Position numbers and translations under genes: made by a program
The notes under the pieces: generated by a model
Databases searched by the model: none
Told to the model about the DNA's origin: nothing
What the model saw: only the letters and a program-made list of their open reading frames with translations
Assembly (NCBI RefSeq): GCF_024385505.1
Contig: NZ_JANFLT010000005.1
Location: 496,001 to 560,000 of the forward strand
Origin: Arthrobacter zhaoxinii
GTDB taxonomy: Bacteria > Actinomycetota > Actinomycetes > Actinomycetales > Micrococcaceae
DNA: 64,000 nt
Direction of reading: 5' to 3'
In this document: piece after piece, positions 6,970-15,504 of the stretch
Numbering within the stretch: position 1 is the first letter of the stretch
Layout of the letters: each line of letters opens with the position of its first letter

Positions 6970-8715
6970 TTAGGAAGCCAGCGCCGGGATCTTCATGCCG
7001 TGCATGGTGACCAGCAGGTTGTGCGCGAACTCGACCTGGCGGCGCGTTTCGGCGTCGTCCCAGCCCAGCTGCGGAGCCAGCAGGTCCGCCAGCTCGGTCA
7101 GCATTTCCTCGGATACCAGGCCGCGGAAGGCCAGCGAGGTGCGGCGGATCAGGATGTCGGCGAGCTGCGTGATCTGCTCGTTCTCCACCATGTAGGTGAG
7201 CTCGCGGGTGCTGAGCTCCTTGGTGGAGGCCAGCAGCTGGTCCCCGCCCTGGGACAGGAACTCCAGGACGTCGACGGCGCGGGTGCCGTAGCGGGTCAGC
7301 AGGACGCGGACGCGGTCCCGGTCGGCTACGTCGGAAGCCATGCGGTTGACCCACAGGCGCTCCTCAGCCTCGGTGCGCGGGAAGTCCTTGCCGCCGCCGA
7401 TCTGGAGTTCCGCCGTCGTCGTCTTCCGCGGCACGCCGAGGGCAGTCATTGCCTCGGTTGCCAGCGTCTCGGACAGGGCACGGAACGTGGTCCACTTGCC
7501 GCCGACCAGCGACAGGCTCGTGACGCTGCGGCCGCCGCGGTAGTCCGAGCGCTTTTCCACGCGGTAGTCGCGGGATACGAAGCCGGGCTGCGTGTCGTCG
7601 TGCTTGGGCAGCGGGCGGACACCGGAGAAGGTGTACACGATGTGGTCGCGGCGCACGTCAACCGTGGGGAAGACGTGGGCGATGAGCTCGAAGAAGTACT
7701 CGATCTCTTCGTCGGTGCAGACCGAGGCCTCGTTGATGTCGGCGTCGATGTCCGTGGTGCCCACCAGGACGCGGTCACCCATCGGGTAGATGAGGACGAT
7801 GCGGCCGTCGGTGTGCTCGAAGAACATTTCGCGGCCGGCGCAGGCTTCCAGCAGTTCCGGGTGGTCCAGGACGATGTGCGAGCCCTTGGTGCCGCCCATG
7901 AAGCTGGTGCGCTTGCCGAAGGAATCGTTGGTCTCGTCGACCCAGGCGCCGGTGGCATTGATGACGACGTCGGCGTCGAAGACGAACTCTTCGCCGGTGA
8001 CTTCGTCGCGCAGCACGGTGCCGGCGTCGGTGGTGCCGACGGCGCTGACGTAGTTGCTGGCGCGGGACTGCGGGTTGGCTTCGAGGCCGTCGCGCAGCAC
8101 GTCCAGGGTGAGGCGCTCGGGGTTGTGCACCGAGGCGTCAAAGTAGGTGGCGGTGTACTTTACGTCCGGGCGGAGCTTCGGCAGTTCCTGCAGGGACTTC
8201 TTCTTGCCGACGAAGTTGTGCTTGGGGGCCACGCGGCCGCCGCGGGAGAAGAAGTCGTACATCAGCAGGCCGGCCTTGATCAGCACGGCGCCGCGCTCGG
8301 TGTGCTTGCCCTGCTTGTGCGTCAGGAAGCGCAGCGGAGCAGCGGTGATGCCCGAGAAGGTGGTGGTGATCGGGATGGTGGTCTGCAGCGGCTTGACGTA
8401 GTGCGGTGCCAGACGGAGCAGGGCGTTGCGCTCGACGACGGACTCGTGCACGAGGCGGAACTCGCCGTTCTCCAGGTAGCGGATGCCGCCGTGGATCATG
8501 TGGGACGACGCACCGGAGGCGCCCTGGCAGTAATCCCCGCGCTCTACGAGGGCTACGTCCACTCCCTGCAGCGACAGGTCCCGGAAGGTGCCGACGCCGT
8601 TGATGCCGCCGCCGATGATCAGCACTGAGGCCTTGGGCCGGTCCTTCAGCTGCTGTACCACCGGACGGGTCCGGGCGGCGGTCTTTGCCTTGCTGGGGTT
8701 CACGGAATTGTCCAC
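6970..8715 (-). CDS. glpD: glycerol-3-phosphate dehydrogenase
   Basis: An FAD-dependent, membrane-associated enzyme that oxidises sn-glycerol-3-phosphate to dihydroxyacetone phosphate and passes electrons to quinone. Near the N-terminus is the dinucleotide motif LIIGGGINGVGTFRDLSLQG, followed by the family segments GASGASSHMIHGGIRYLE and GTTDIDADINEASVCTDEEI, SGVRPLPK, and the C-terminal DAO_C helical domain with the ELTYMVENEQITQLADIL region. GTG at 8715 is preferred because GGAGA lies 5 bases upstream; an ATG at 8751 would add 12 residues but has no good ribosome site. It is transcribed away from the SorC-type regulator at 8860, which probably controls it. About 581 residues, normal for the family. 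Confidence 0.95.
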   Translation of the reverse strand: MDNSVNPSKAKTAARTRPVVQQLKDRPKASVLIIGGGINGVGTFRDLSLQGVDVALVERGDYCQGASGASSHMIHGGIRYLENGEFRLVHESVVERNALLRLAPHYVKPLQTTIPITTTFSGITAAPLRFLTHKQGKHTERGAVLIKAGLLMYDFFSRGGRVAPKHNFVGKKKSLQELPKLRPDVKYTATYFDASVHNPERLTLDVLRDGLEANPQSRASNYVSAVGTTDAGTVLRDEVTGEEFVFDADVVINATGAWVDETNDSFGKRTSFMGGTKGSHIVLDHPELLEACAGREMFFEHTDGRIVLIYPMGDRVLVGTTDIDADINEASVCTDEEIEYFFELIAHVFPTVDVRRDHIVYTFSGVRPLPKHDDTQPGFVSRDYRVEKRSDYRGGRSVTSLSLVGGKWTTFRALSETLATEAMTALGVPRKTTTAELQIGGGKDFPRTEAEERLWVNRMASDVADRDRVRVLLTRYGTRAVDVLEFLSQGGDQLLASTKELSTRELTYMVENEQITQLADILIRRTSLAFRGLVSEEMLTELADLLAPQLGWDDAETRRQVEFAHNLLVTMHGMKIPALAS

Positions 8716-8795
8716 GTATCTCTCCAAACGCTTCTGTGGCTGCATTGCCATATCTACTCAATGGTCGAAGCCTGCGGCTCCAGGGGCCCAACCAA

Positions 8796-8820
8796 TGCAC
8801 ATACGTGCACCCTGCGATAA
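8796..8820. promoter_or_regulatory. inverted repeat and -10 element between glpD and the SorC-type regulator
   Basis: TGCAC-ATAC-GTGCA at 8796-8809 is a perfect 5-bp inverted repeat. A GATAAT hexamer at 8815-8820 is a good -10 for the rightward regulator gene, so the repeat would sit in its promoter spacer. This would allow autoregulation and control of the divergent glpD. Confidence 0.45.
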
Positions 8821-8859
8821 TGGATTCATGGAGTACGCAGCTGTGTCGATGGACGGCAA

Positions 8860-9870
8860 ATGAACATTGGTGTCAGTGGCAGGTTCCCGGACCCCTCCGG
8901 CACCGGGCCGGGAGCGGGCGAGAAGGAAAGCCGCGACCGGGATGCGCTGCGGGCGGCGCAGATGTACTACCTGCAGAGCCTGACCATGGAGGCCATTGCG
9001 CGGGAACTGAGGATTTCCCGCTCCACGGTGTCCCGGCTGCTCTCTTATGCCCGAAGCACCGGCCTGGTCCGGATTGAGATCCGCAACCCCTCGGACCGGG
9101 CCCCGGCGCTGGAACAGGAGATCGCCTCCCGCTTCGGCATCCAGGCCCATGTGGTCCCCGTTGCCGAAACAGTCTCGCCAGCCCAGGCCCTGCAGCGGGT
9201 CGCCGTCCAGGCCGCCCACCTGATCGGTCCGCTCATCGATTCGGACGCGATCATCGGCGTCGCCTGGGGCTCCACACTGACGGCGGTGAGCCAGCACCTG
9301 CCCATCAAGAACACGCATGACAGCACCATCGTGCAGATGAACGGGGCCGGGAACTTCCGCACCTCGGGCATCACCTACGCCAGCGAGATCCTGCAGCGTT
9401 TCGGCCACGCGTACGGTGCCCGCGTGGTCCAGTTCCCCGTCCCGGCCTTTTTCGACCATGCCGAGACCAAGGAGGCCATGTGGCGGGAACGCCCTGTGAA
9501 GCGGGTGCTGGATCTGCAGGCCCGGATGAACACCGCCATTTTCGGGGTCGGTTCCATGGAGGCGGGGGTGCCCAGCCACGTCTACAACGGTGCCTACCTC
9601 GATGAAGAAGACCTGGATGAGCTGATGTCCGAGGGTGTGGTGGGCGACGTCGCCACCATGTTCTACCGGGCCGACGGCACCTGGGACGGGATCAAGCTCA
9701 ATCACCGCAGCACCGGTCCCGACCTTTCCACACTGCGGCAGGTCCCCCGCCGGATCTGTGTGGTGGCCGGGGAAACCAAAACCACCAGCCTGCTGGGTGC
9801 CCTGCGTGCGGGACTGGTCACGGACCTGATCCTGGACGAGAACTCCGCGCGGCGGCTGGCGTCGTCGTAG
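8860..9870 (+). CDS. SorC/DeoR-type sugar-binding transcriptional regulator
   Basis: A 336-residue regulator. The N-terminal helix-turn-helix reads LQSLTMEAIARELRISRST near residues 38-56. The rest is the SorC C-terminal effector-binding domain, a sugar-phosphate-isomerase-like fold: IIGVAWGSTLTAVSQHLP near 129, GGA-like FGVGSMEAG near 229, and VVAGETKTTSLLGALRAGLV near 303, where family members bind phosphorylated sugars. It is divergent from glpD with an inverted repeat between them, so regulation of glycerol metabolism by a phosphorylated intermediate is the natural inference. The ATG at 8860 has a weak ribosome site. Confidence 0.88.
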   Translation: MNIGVSGRFPDPSGTGPGAGEKESRDRDALRAAQMYYLQSLTMEAIARELRISRSTVSRLLSYARSTGLVRIEIRNPSDRAPALEQEIASRFGIQAHVVPVAETVSPAQALQRVAVQAAHLIGPLIDSDAIIGVAWGSTLTAVSQHLPIKNTHDSTIVQMNGAGNFRTSGITYASEILQRFGHAYGARVVQFPVPAFFDHAETKEAMWRERPVKRVLDLQARMNTAIFGVGSMEAGVPSHVYNGAYLDEEDLDELMSEGVVGDVATMFYRADGTWDGIKLNHRSTGPDLSTLRQVPRRICVVAGETKTTSLLGALRAGLVTDLILDENSARRLASS

Positions 9871-9902
9871 GCGCCGTTCCAACTGATCGAGGAGGAACCC
9901 GC

Positions 9903-10454
9903 GTGGCCAATGAACCCGACCCCGCTGTGCTTCGGCTGCAGGAACTGCAGGCCGGGACCGACGCCGGCACCGCCCTGGCCTTCTTCGATTCCCTGCCTCC
10001 GGTGCAGGTGCCGGAACTGAACGGTTCCTGGCGGGGCACGGAAGTGCCCACCGGGCACCGGCTGGCCGGCCTGCTGGAGCCGCTGGGCTGGTACGGAAAG
10101 CGGTTCGACGGCGCGGAGGAGGTGTTCCCACTGGTTTTCTCCGGTTCCGGCGGCGGCGTGTTCAACGTCAATCCGGCGCTGGTTCCGCTTTCTGCGGTGC
10201 TGCGTTTCGGCCCCTTGCTGCGGAAGCCTGACGTGCTGGCAGCTGTACGCCCTGCGTTGCGGGCGGCGCGGACCCGGCGGCCCGGCGCCCGGCTGCGGAT
10301 GACCGAGTACCGCGGGGTGTTGAGCGCGTCAATGATCTACGACGCCCTGCCGGTCCTGGACGTTTTCCGCCGGGTCGACGCACGCACGGTGCTCGGTGCC
10401 ATGGACCTCCGCGGTCCCGGGGCTCCGTTCTTCTTCGCCCTGCGGCGGGACTAG
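9903..10454 (+). CDS. GXWXG and DUF4334 domain protein
   Basis: A 183-residue protein. The N-terminal half contains LNGSWRGTEVPTGH near residue 39 (the G-x-W-x-G motif) and LEPLGWYGKRFD near 58; the C-terminal part has RMTEYRGVLSASMIYDALPV and a closing FFFALRR, matching the two-domain GXWXG-DUF4334 family common in actinobacteria. The function is unknown; the fold may be lipocalin-like. GTG at 9903 is fixed by GGAGGA at 9891-9896. It follows the SorC-type gene by 32 bases and may be cotranscribed. Confidence 0.82.
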   Translation: MANEPDPAVLRLQELQAGTDAGTALAFFDSLPPVQVPELNGSWRGTEVPTGHRLAGLLEPLGWYGKRFDGAEEVFPLVFSGSGGGVFNVNPALVPLSAVLRFGPLLRKPDVLAAVRPALRAARTRRPGARLRMTEYRGVLSASMIYDALPVLDVFRRVDARTVLGAMDLRGPGAPFFFALRRD

Positions 10455-10477
10455 CTGTACGCACGCGATGCCGCATC

Positions 10478-10532
10478 CATAGTGCAGTAAGTGCTGCCTG
10501 CCGACCGGCCAGGCGACATCTACTGCACTATG
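10478..10532. repeat. perfect 12-bp inverted repeat with nested hairpin
   Basis: CATAGTGCAGTA at 10478-10489 is repeated in inverse at 10521-10532. The 31-base centre itself can pair (GCCTG near 10496 with CAGGC near 10510). It lies between the convergent stops of the DUF4334 and SDR genes, so it may act as a T-less bidirectional terminator or be a mobile palindrome. Confidence 0.6.
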
Positions 10533-10576
10533 AATCAGCCTGAGACCCGGCCCGTCATCCCGACCAACAACCCCGG

Positions 10577-11404
10577 TCACTTTGTGAGCATTGCCACCGA
10601 ACGGTTCCAGAGGCCCAAAGCCAGCGCGGCGTCCCCGGCCTGCTTGTTGGGCTTAGCCACCTTGCTCCGGACAAAGTACTTGCCGGTGGGATAGTCCGTT
10701 CCCGGGGTTCCCTCGGCCAGGAAGACCAGCGTCCTGGCACCCTTTTCCGGCGTCGGCAGCAGCCTGCGCAGCAGCGGCGACTGATAGACCGCACGCATTG
10801 CCGATCCTTCCGCGCTGGAGAAACTCGACCCGATCACGCCCGGGTGGAAGGCGGTGGAAGTTGCCCCGTGCGAGCGGTAGCGGCGGTCGAACTCCTCCGT
10901 GAACAGGATCTGCTCCAGCTTGGCGTTTCCATAGGCCTTGCTGGGGTTGTACCCGTTTTCATTCTCCAGATCGTCCAGGTCCACGTTGCCGAACAGCCGG
11001 TTGGCCATGCTGGAAGTGTTGATGACCGTGCCCTTGGATTCAAGGAGCCGGTCGGTCAGCAGCTGGGTGAGCAGGAACGGCGCGAGGTAGTCCACCTGGA
11101 ACGTCATCTCGTGTCCGTCCCCGGTGACCTGGCGGACATTGCCGAAAACAGCGCCGGCGTTGTTGGCCAGCACGTCAATGCGCGGGTAACGCTGGAGCAG
11201 TTCCGAAGCCAGGGTCCGCACGCTGCCCAGGTCCGCGAAGTCGGCCAGGAAATACTCGCCGCCCGTATCCTTTGCGACGGCGGCGGTCTTCTCGGGCGAC
11301 CGTCCCACCACCACGACGTGATGCCCGTTTTCGGTCAGCCGCCTTGCCGCAGCGGCACCGATTCCGTCGCTGGCGCCGGTGATCACGATGGTTTTGGGAG
11401 ACAC
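10577..11404 (-). CDS. short-chain dehydrogenase/reductase
   Basis: A 275-residue SDR with all classical marks: TGASDGIG nucleotide-binding motif at residue 9, NNAG at about 86, a serine pair in INTSSMANRLFG near 128, and the catalytic Y-x-x-x-K as YGNAK near 157. The architecture (acidic linker, extended C-terminus ending in a FVRSKVAKPNKQA segment) resembles the retinol dehydrogenase/protochlorophyllide reductase-like group. Substrate unknown. It stands between an inverted repeat on its 3' side and the ECF sigma operon upstream, which ends 75 bases from its start. Confidence 0.88.
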   Translation of the reverse strand: MSPKTIVITGASDGIGAAAARRLTENGHHVVVVGRSPEKTAAVAKDTGGEYFLADFADLGSVRTLASELLQRYPRIDVLANNAGAVFGNVRQVTGDGHEMTFQVDYLAPFLLTQLLTDRLLESKGTVINTSSMANRLFGNVDLDDLENENGYNPSKAYGNAKLEQILFTEEFDRRYRSHGATSTAFHPGVIGSSFSSAEGSAMRAVYQSPLLRRLLPTPEKGARTLVFLAEGTPGTDYPTGKYFVRSKVAKPNKQAGDAALALGLWNRSVAMLTK

Positions 11405-11478
11405 AAAATCCTGCTTTCCTCAGAGCGCGGCCGTGAGCGGCAACACCGTTCCCACCTTAGCCGGGGGTGCTGCGGAGT

Positions 11479-12426
11479 CTAGCCCTGGAGCCGGATCAGC
11501 TTGTCCGGGTTGCGCACCGCGTACACCGCCTGCACCCGGCCATCCGCCAGTTCCAGCTGGAACACAGTGGTCACAGTGCCGTCTTCCCGGAACGCGACCG
11601 CCGGCAGCCCGTTGAGTTCAACGAATTCGGGGACGGACCCGGCGCCGTACTTGTCCGCCAGCCCGATCATCAGGCGCGCCACCTTCTCCGGCCCGTGGAC
11701 CGGACGCAGCGCGGCGCTGACCTTACCGCCGCCGTCGGATACCAGAACCACGTCGGGGGCCAGCACCTCCAGCAGGGACTGCACTTGTCCAGTCATGGTG
11801 GCGGTCAGGAAACGTTCGACGGCGGCGCGGTGCTCGCCGGTGTCCGGCGCAGTCCGGGGCGTGCCCGATTTCAGCCGGGTCCGCGCCCGGTGAACCGTCT
11901 GCCGCACGGCGGGCTCGCCCATCTCGAGGGTCGCAGCAATCTCCGGATATCCGAAGTCGAAGACCTCGTGCAGGATGAAGGCGGCCCGCTCCGGCCCGCT
12001 CAGGGTCTGCAGGAGTACCAGCATGGCCGTCGACACCTCGCTGGCGGTCAGGGCCGCTGCCTCCGGATCCGCCGGCAGCCGCGCGGGTCCGGTAGGCAGC
12101 GGTTCGGGCAGCCACTCGCCCGGATAGTCCTCCCGCCGCCGGGATGCAGTGCGGAGGGAATTCAGTGCCTGGCGGGAGGCGGTGCGGGCCAGGTAGGCCC
12201 GTGGGTTTTCCACTGGAGTCTGCACCGCACGCCACCGGAGATAGGTCTCCTGCACCACGTCCTCGGCATCGGCCACGGTGCCGAGGACGTCATAGGCAAT
12301 GGTGAAGACAATCCCGCGGTGCCTCAGGAATTCGGCGTCACGGCCAGCCCGCGCACCGCTCACCTGCGTGTCATCGGCACGGGACCCGCCGTCGTCGCCC
12401 TGCCCACCTGCGGACCTGTTGGCCAT
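11479..12426 (-). CDS. ECF RNA polymerase sigma factor, SigJ/ECF41 type
   Basis: A 315-residue sigma factor. Region 2 is AYDVLGTVADAEDVVQETYL near residues 44-63 and region 4 contains EIAATLEMGEPAVRQTVHRA near 161-180. Unlike ordinary ECF factors it has a C-terminal SnoaL/NTF2-like extension of about 110 residues that contains DGGGKVSAAL near 230 and ends in YAVRNPDKL, the two motifs (DGGGK, NPDKL) that define ECF41; in that group this extension regulates the sigma factor in place of an anti-sigma protein. The neighbouring oxidoreductase overlaps it by 67 bases on the upstream side, as expected for ECF41, whose genes sit next to oxidoreductases or carboxymuconolactone decarboxylases. GGAG lies 7-8 bases before the ATG. 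Confidence 0.9.
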   Translation of the reverse strand: MANRSAGGQGDDGGSRADDTQVSGARAGRDAEFLRHRGIVFTIAYDVLGTVADAEDVVQETYLRWRAVQTPVENPRAYLARTASRQALNSLRTASRRREDYPGEWLPEPLPTGPARLPADPEAAALTASEVSTAMLVLLQTLSGPERAAFILHEVFDFGYPEIAATLEMGEPAVRQTVHRARTRLKSGTPRTAPDTGEHRAAVERFLTATMTGQVQSLLEVLAPDVVLVSDGGGKVSAALRPVHGPEKVARLMIGLADKYGAGSVPEFVELNGLPAVAFREDGTVTTVFQLELADGRVQAVYAVRNPDKLIRLQG

Positions 12427-13520
12427 GTGTATGCTCCGCTTCGTTTGGCTTCACCGCGGATCCACCGCAGTGTCATCCGGCAGATGATTTCCTTCTGGAC
12501 GGCCGCCGTCCTGCCGTGCAGGTGAAAGCGGGTCGGAGAATCGTCGGCGGACAGGAACTGCACCGCTCCGTCGCTGCGGCCCAGACTAATGCACAGGCCG
12601 CGGAATCCGCTGTCGTGCCGCACGCCGTCGTCCCCGTCCAGTGCCCGGAGGATGTTTCCCGCAGCGTCGGCTCCCATCGGCAAGGCAGCCGCACAGCACA
12701 TCCGGAGGTAGTCGTAGAAGGGTTCGTCGATCACCGCGGCATCGCCGGCTCCGTAGATGCGGTCCTGGCCGCGTACCCGCAGCGCCGGATCCACATGCAG
12801 CCTCCCGCCGTCGTCCACCGGGAGCCCGCTCTCCCTGGCCAGTCCGGGCACCCCGAACCCGGCGCACCACAGCACGACGTCGGCACCCAGCACCGTCCGC
12901 ACGTCGCCGTCGGCAGGCACCGGCGTGCCGCTGTGCAGTTTCACTCCGGCCCGGCGCAGGCTCTTCTCCACGGACCGGCGGGTTTGTGTGCGCAGCCGAG
13001 GAACCACGGGACCGGCGCTGTGCAGGCTGACTTGGAGGTGGGCATAGGACCCGGCGGCTTCAGCGGCAGTCTCCACGGCGGTCAACCCGCCGCCCACCAC
13101 CGCTACATGTGCCCCGGACGCAAGTTCTCCAAGCCGGCGGCGAGCCGCCGCTGCCCCGCTGAGCTGTTCGATCCGCACTGCACCGTCCGGTGCCGCCGCC
13201 GCGGAAGAGCCCACGGCGTACACCAGATAGTCGTACGTAAGGGTTCCCCCGCCGGCCAGCTGCACAGTCCGCTCCCCCGGCAGGATCCGCTCCGCACGGT
13301 CGGTGATCCGCCGCACGGCCGGATGCAGGATCGATGTGAAATCAACGGTGGCGTCCGCACGGGTGCCGGCCGTGTACTCGTGAAGCCGAATCCGCTCCAC
13401 GAACCTTTCCTCCGGGGTGGCCAGGACGACGTCGAGTCCCGGCCTGCCGCTTCCGGCGAGCCGGTTGGCGGCCATGACCCCTGCGTATCCCCCGCCCAGA
13501 ATGACTGCTGTGGTGCCCAT
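12360..13520 (-). CDS. NAD(P)/FAD-dependent oxidoreductase (NDH-2-like) linked to ECF41
   Basis: A 386-residue pyridine-nucleotide-disulfide-type flavoprotein. VILGGGYAGVMAANRL at residue 6 is the FAD motif, VAVVGGGLTAVETAAEAAG near 152 the NAD(P) motif, and RIYGAGDAAVIDE near 270 the second FAD motif. No redox-active CxxC is seen, which fits NDH-2/ferroportin-reductase-like enzymes and not thioredoxin reductases. ATG at 13520 is chosen because CAGGGAG is about 7 bases upstream; the frame is open 17 codons further. Its 3' end overlaps the sigma gene by 67 bases, so the two are translated together; this enzyme is the probable main target of the sigma factor. Confidence 0.85.
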   Translation of the reverse strand: MGTTAVILGGGYAGVMAANRLAGSGRPGLDVVLATPEERFVERIRLHEYTAGTRADATVDFTSILHPAVRRITDRAERILPGERTVQLAGGGTLTYDYLVYAVGSSAAAAPDGAVRIEQLSGAAAARRRLGELASGAHVAVVGGGLTAVETAAEAAGSYAHLQVSLHSAGPVVPRLRTQTRRSVEKSLRRAGVKLHSGTPVPADGDVRTVLGADVVLWCAGFGVPGLARESGLPVDDGGRLHVDPALRVRGQDRIYGAGDAAVIDEPFYDYLRMCCAAALPMGADAAGNILRALDGDDGVRHDSGFRGLCISLGRSDGAVQFLSADDSPTRFHLHGRTAAVQKEIICRMTLRWIRGEAKRSGAYTWPTGPQVGRATTAGPVPMTRR

Positions 13521-13624
13521 GAGTGCACTCCCTGATATCCGTCGCTTCCGGCTTCCGCGCCGGCTGCACATAGGACACCGCCCGGGAACGCGTTGTGACC
13601 GGGTACGGGGAAATTACTCCGAAC

Positions 13625-14353
13625 CTACGGCAGGGGGTCCAGCGACGGGTGCGGCGGCGGCGCCGGCGTTCCCGGCGGGTGGTACAGCCCGGCATACTGC
13701 TCCAGCGTGATGCCGGCGTCGTGGATCGTCCCGGCCGCAGCGGGACCCACATAGCGAAGATGCCAAGGCTCGTACGCGTAGCCGGTGACGTGCTCGGCAC
13801 CTGCCGGGTAGCGGATGATGAACCCGTACCGATGGGCGTTGGCCGCTGCCCATGCCCCGGCGCCCGTCCCCTCGAAGCAGGCCTGCAGGGAGCACGCCCC
13901 GTCGGCGGCGCCGATATCCACGGCCAGCCCGGTCTGGTGCTCGCTGTGGCCCGGCTGGGCGGAAATCGATTCAGCCAGGGCGGATCCGTAGCGCCCGGCA
14001 TAATCGGCGTGCAGCGCGGCCTGGGCTTCGGCCGTCCGGAAGCCGCTCACCGCGGTGATGGTGACGCCGGCCCCGGCGGCATCGGCTGTCATCCGGGCAA
14101 ACGCATCGGAGGCTTCCCGGCGCAGTGCCACGCCGCCGGCGTCGGCCAGGTCCCCGGGCGCATAGGCGGGGTCCAGGAGCGGACGTTCCTTGTTGACGAC
14201 CACAAAGACGCTGGCCGGGGAGTCGAAATCCTGTCCGGCAGCCGGAGTCGTTCCGGCCGAGACCGGCTGGTCGAGATGGAAGAGGTAGGCCTGGAGCCCG
14301 AGGCACACGCAGCCAAGGATGGCGATGTGTGCGGTGATGTGCTGGCGCGGCAT
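13625..14353 (-). CDS. D-alanyl-D-alanine carboxypeptidase, M15/VanY family
   Basis: A 242-residue protein with an N-terminal hydrophobic segment (residues 7-22, signal anchor) then the M15B peptidase domain. Zinc and catalytic motifs are visible: VSGFRTAEAQAAL, SEHQTGLAVDIG (His and Asp ligands) and YEPWHLRYVG (catalytic Glu and His ligand). It would trim the terminal D-alanine from peptidoglycan stems outside the cell. ATG at 14353 is preferred over 14374 because GGAGGG lies about 6 bases upstream. The C-terminus ends in a proline-rich tail. It lies between the ECF41 operon and the sugar ABC operon, with about 100 bases or more on either side. Confidence 0.9.
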   Translation of the reverse strand: MPRQHITAHIAILGCVCLGLQAYLFHLDQPVSAGTTPAAGQDFDSPASVFVVVNKERPLLDPAYAPGDLADAGGVALRREASDAFARMTADAAGAGVTITAVSGFRTAEAQAALHADYAGRYGSALAESISAQPGHSEHQTGLAVDIGAADGACSLQACFEGTGAGAWAAANAHRYGFIIRYPAGAEHVTGYAYEPWHLRYVGPAAAGTIHDAGITLEQYAGLYHPPGTPAPPPHPSLDPLP

Positions 14354-14490
14354 GGTGTTTCCCTCCCCGTCCACTTTCCCATAGGCAGGGGCCCTGCAAA
14401 AACCTTGTTTCCCTCAAAAGCCCACGATAAATTTAGGCGGCCGATCCTTTTCCGTTCCACAGAGCCCCTCCGCGGAACCCGCCGTAAAAG

Positions 14491-15504
14491 CTAGGTGAGC
14501 TTCGTTTTCCGGGAGAACACCTTCTGCAGCAGGATGAACAGCAGCAGAAGCGCGCCGATGACTATCCGCGTCCACCAGGAACTCAGGGTCCCCTGGTAGG
14601 AGATGAACGTCTGGACGATGCCCAGCACCAGCACCCCGGCCAGGGATCCGACAACATACCCGTAACCGCCGGTCAGGAGGGTTCCCCCGACCACCACCGC
14701 GGCAATGGCGTCCAGTTCCATCCCCTGGGCGGCCAGGCTGTAGCCGGAGAGGCTGTAGAAGGAAAAGAGGATGCCGGCCGTGGCGGAGCAAAACCCGCTG
14801 ACCGTATAGACCAGCACTTTGGTCCGGGGCACGGCCAGCCCCATCAGCCTTGCCGAGGCTTCTCCCCCGCCGATTGCGTAAACCGTCCTGCCGAAACGCG
14901 TGTGGTGAAGCAGGTAGAACGCGCCGGCCACGAAAAGGAGGGCAATGATGACGCCGGGCGAGACGAACATGTCGCCCGGCAGCGGGATCCGTGCCTGCGC
15001 CATGGAGGTGAAGAAGGGGTCGGTGACCGTGATGGCGTCGAGGCTGATCACGTAACACAGCCCGCGGGCCAGGAACAGGCCGGCCAGTGTGACGATAAAC
15101 GGCTGGATTTCAAACACCTGGATCACCAGGCCCATGGCCAGCCCGAATGCTGCGCCGGTCAGCAGCACCACGGCGATCACGGCGAAAGGGTTCCAGCCGG
15201 CCTGCAGCAGGGCGGCGGCGATCATCATGGAAAGCGCGACAACCGACCCCACGGACAGGTCGATCCCCCCGGTCAGGATGACAAACGTCATCCCCACGGC
15301 CAGCACAATCAGGAAGGTGTTGTCGATCAGCAGGTTCAGGAACACCTGTCCGGAAAAGAACCCCGGATAGATCAGGGATCCAGCGGCAAACATCGCGAAG
15401 AACAACGCGATGGTCGCCGCGGTGGGGGCGTATTTGGCCTTGCCCTGCAGCCGGCTCATGCGCTGCCGCGTGGCCGGGGCGGAGGGACTGGTGAGGACTG
15501 ACAT
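14491..15504 (-). CDS. yjfF: sugar ABC transporter permease, YjfF type
   Basis: A 337-residue membrane permease of the ribose/galactofuranose ABC family, with about ten hydrophobic segments. It shows the family motifs VLAVGMTFVILTGGIDLSVG (first third) and AIAAVVVGGTLLTGGYGYV near the C-terminus. ATG at 15504 overlaps the stop of the upstream permease as ATGA; an upstream in-frame start would overlap that gene by 90 bases and is unlikely. It forms the second half of the heterodimeric membrane channel with YtfT. Last gene of the operon. Confidence 0.92.
   Translation of the reverse strand: MSVLTSPSAPATRQRMSRLQGKAKYAPTAATIALFFAMFAAGSLIYPGFFSGQVFLNLLIDNTFLIVLAVGMTFVILTGGIDLSVGSVVALSMMIAAALLQAGWNPFAVIAVVLLTGAAFGLAMGLVIQVFEIQPFIVTLAGLFLARGLCYVISLDAITVTDPFFTSMAQARIPLPGDMFVSPGVIIALLFVAGAFYLLHHTRFGRTVYAIGGGEASARLMGLAVPRTKVLVYTVSGFCSATAGILFSFYSLSGYSLAAQGMELDAIAAVVVGGTLLTGGYGYVVGSLAGVLVLGIVQTFISYQGTLSSWWTRIVIGALLLLFILLQKVFSRKTKLT

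Noticed and set aside
6796-8628. A 610-codon open frame on the plus strand opposite glpD
   Set aside because: Low-complexity antisense translation rich in Val, Gly and Asp; glpD on the other strand has complete FAD-enzyme motifs.
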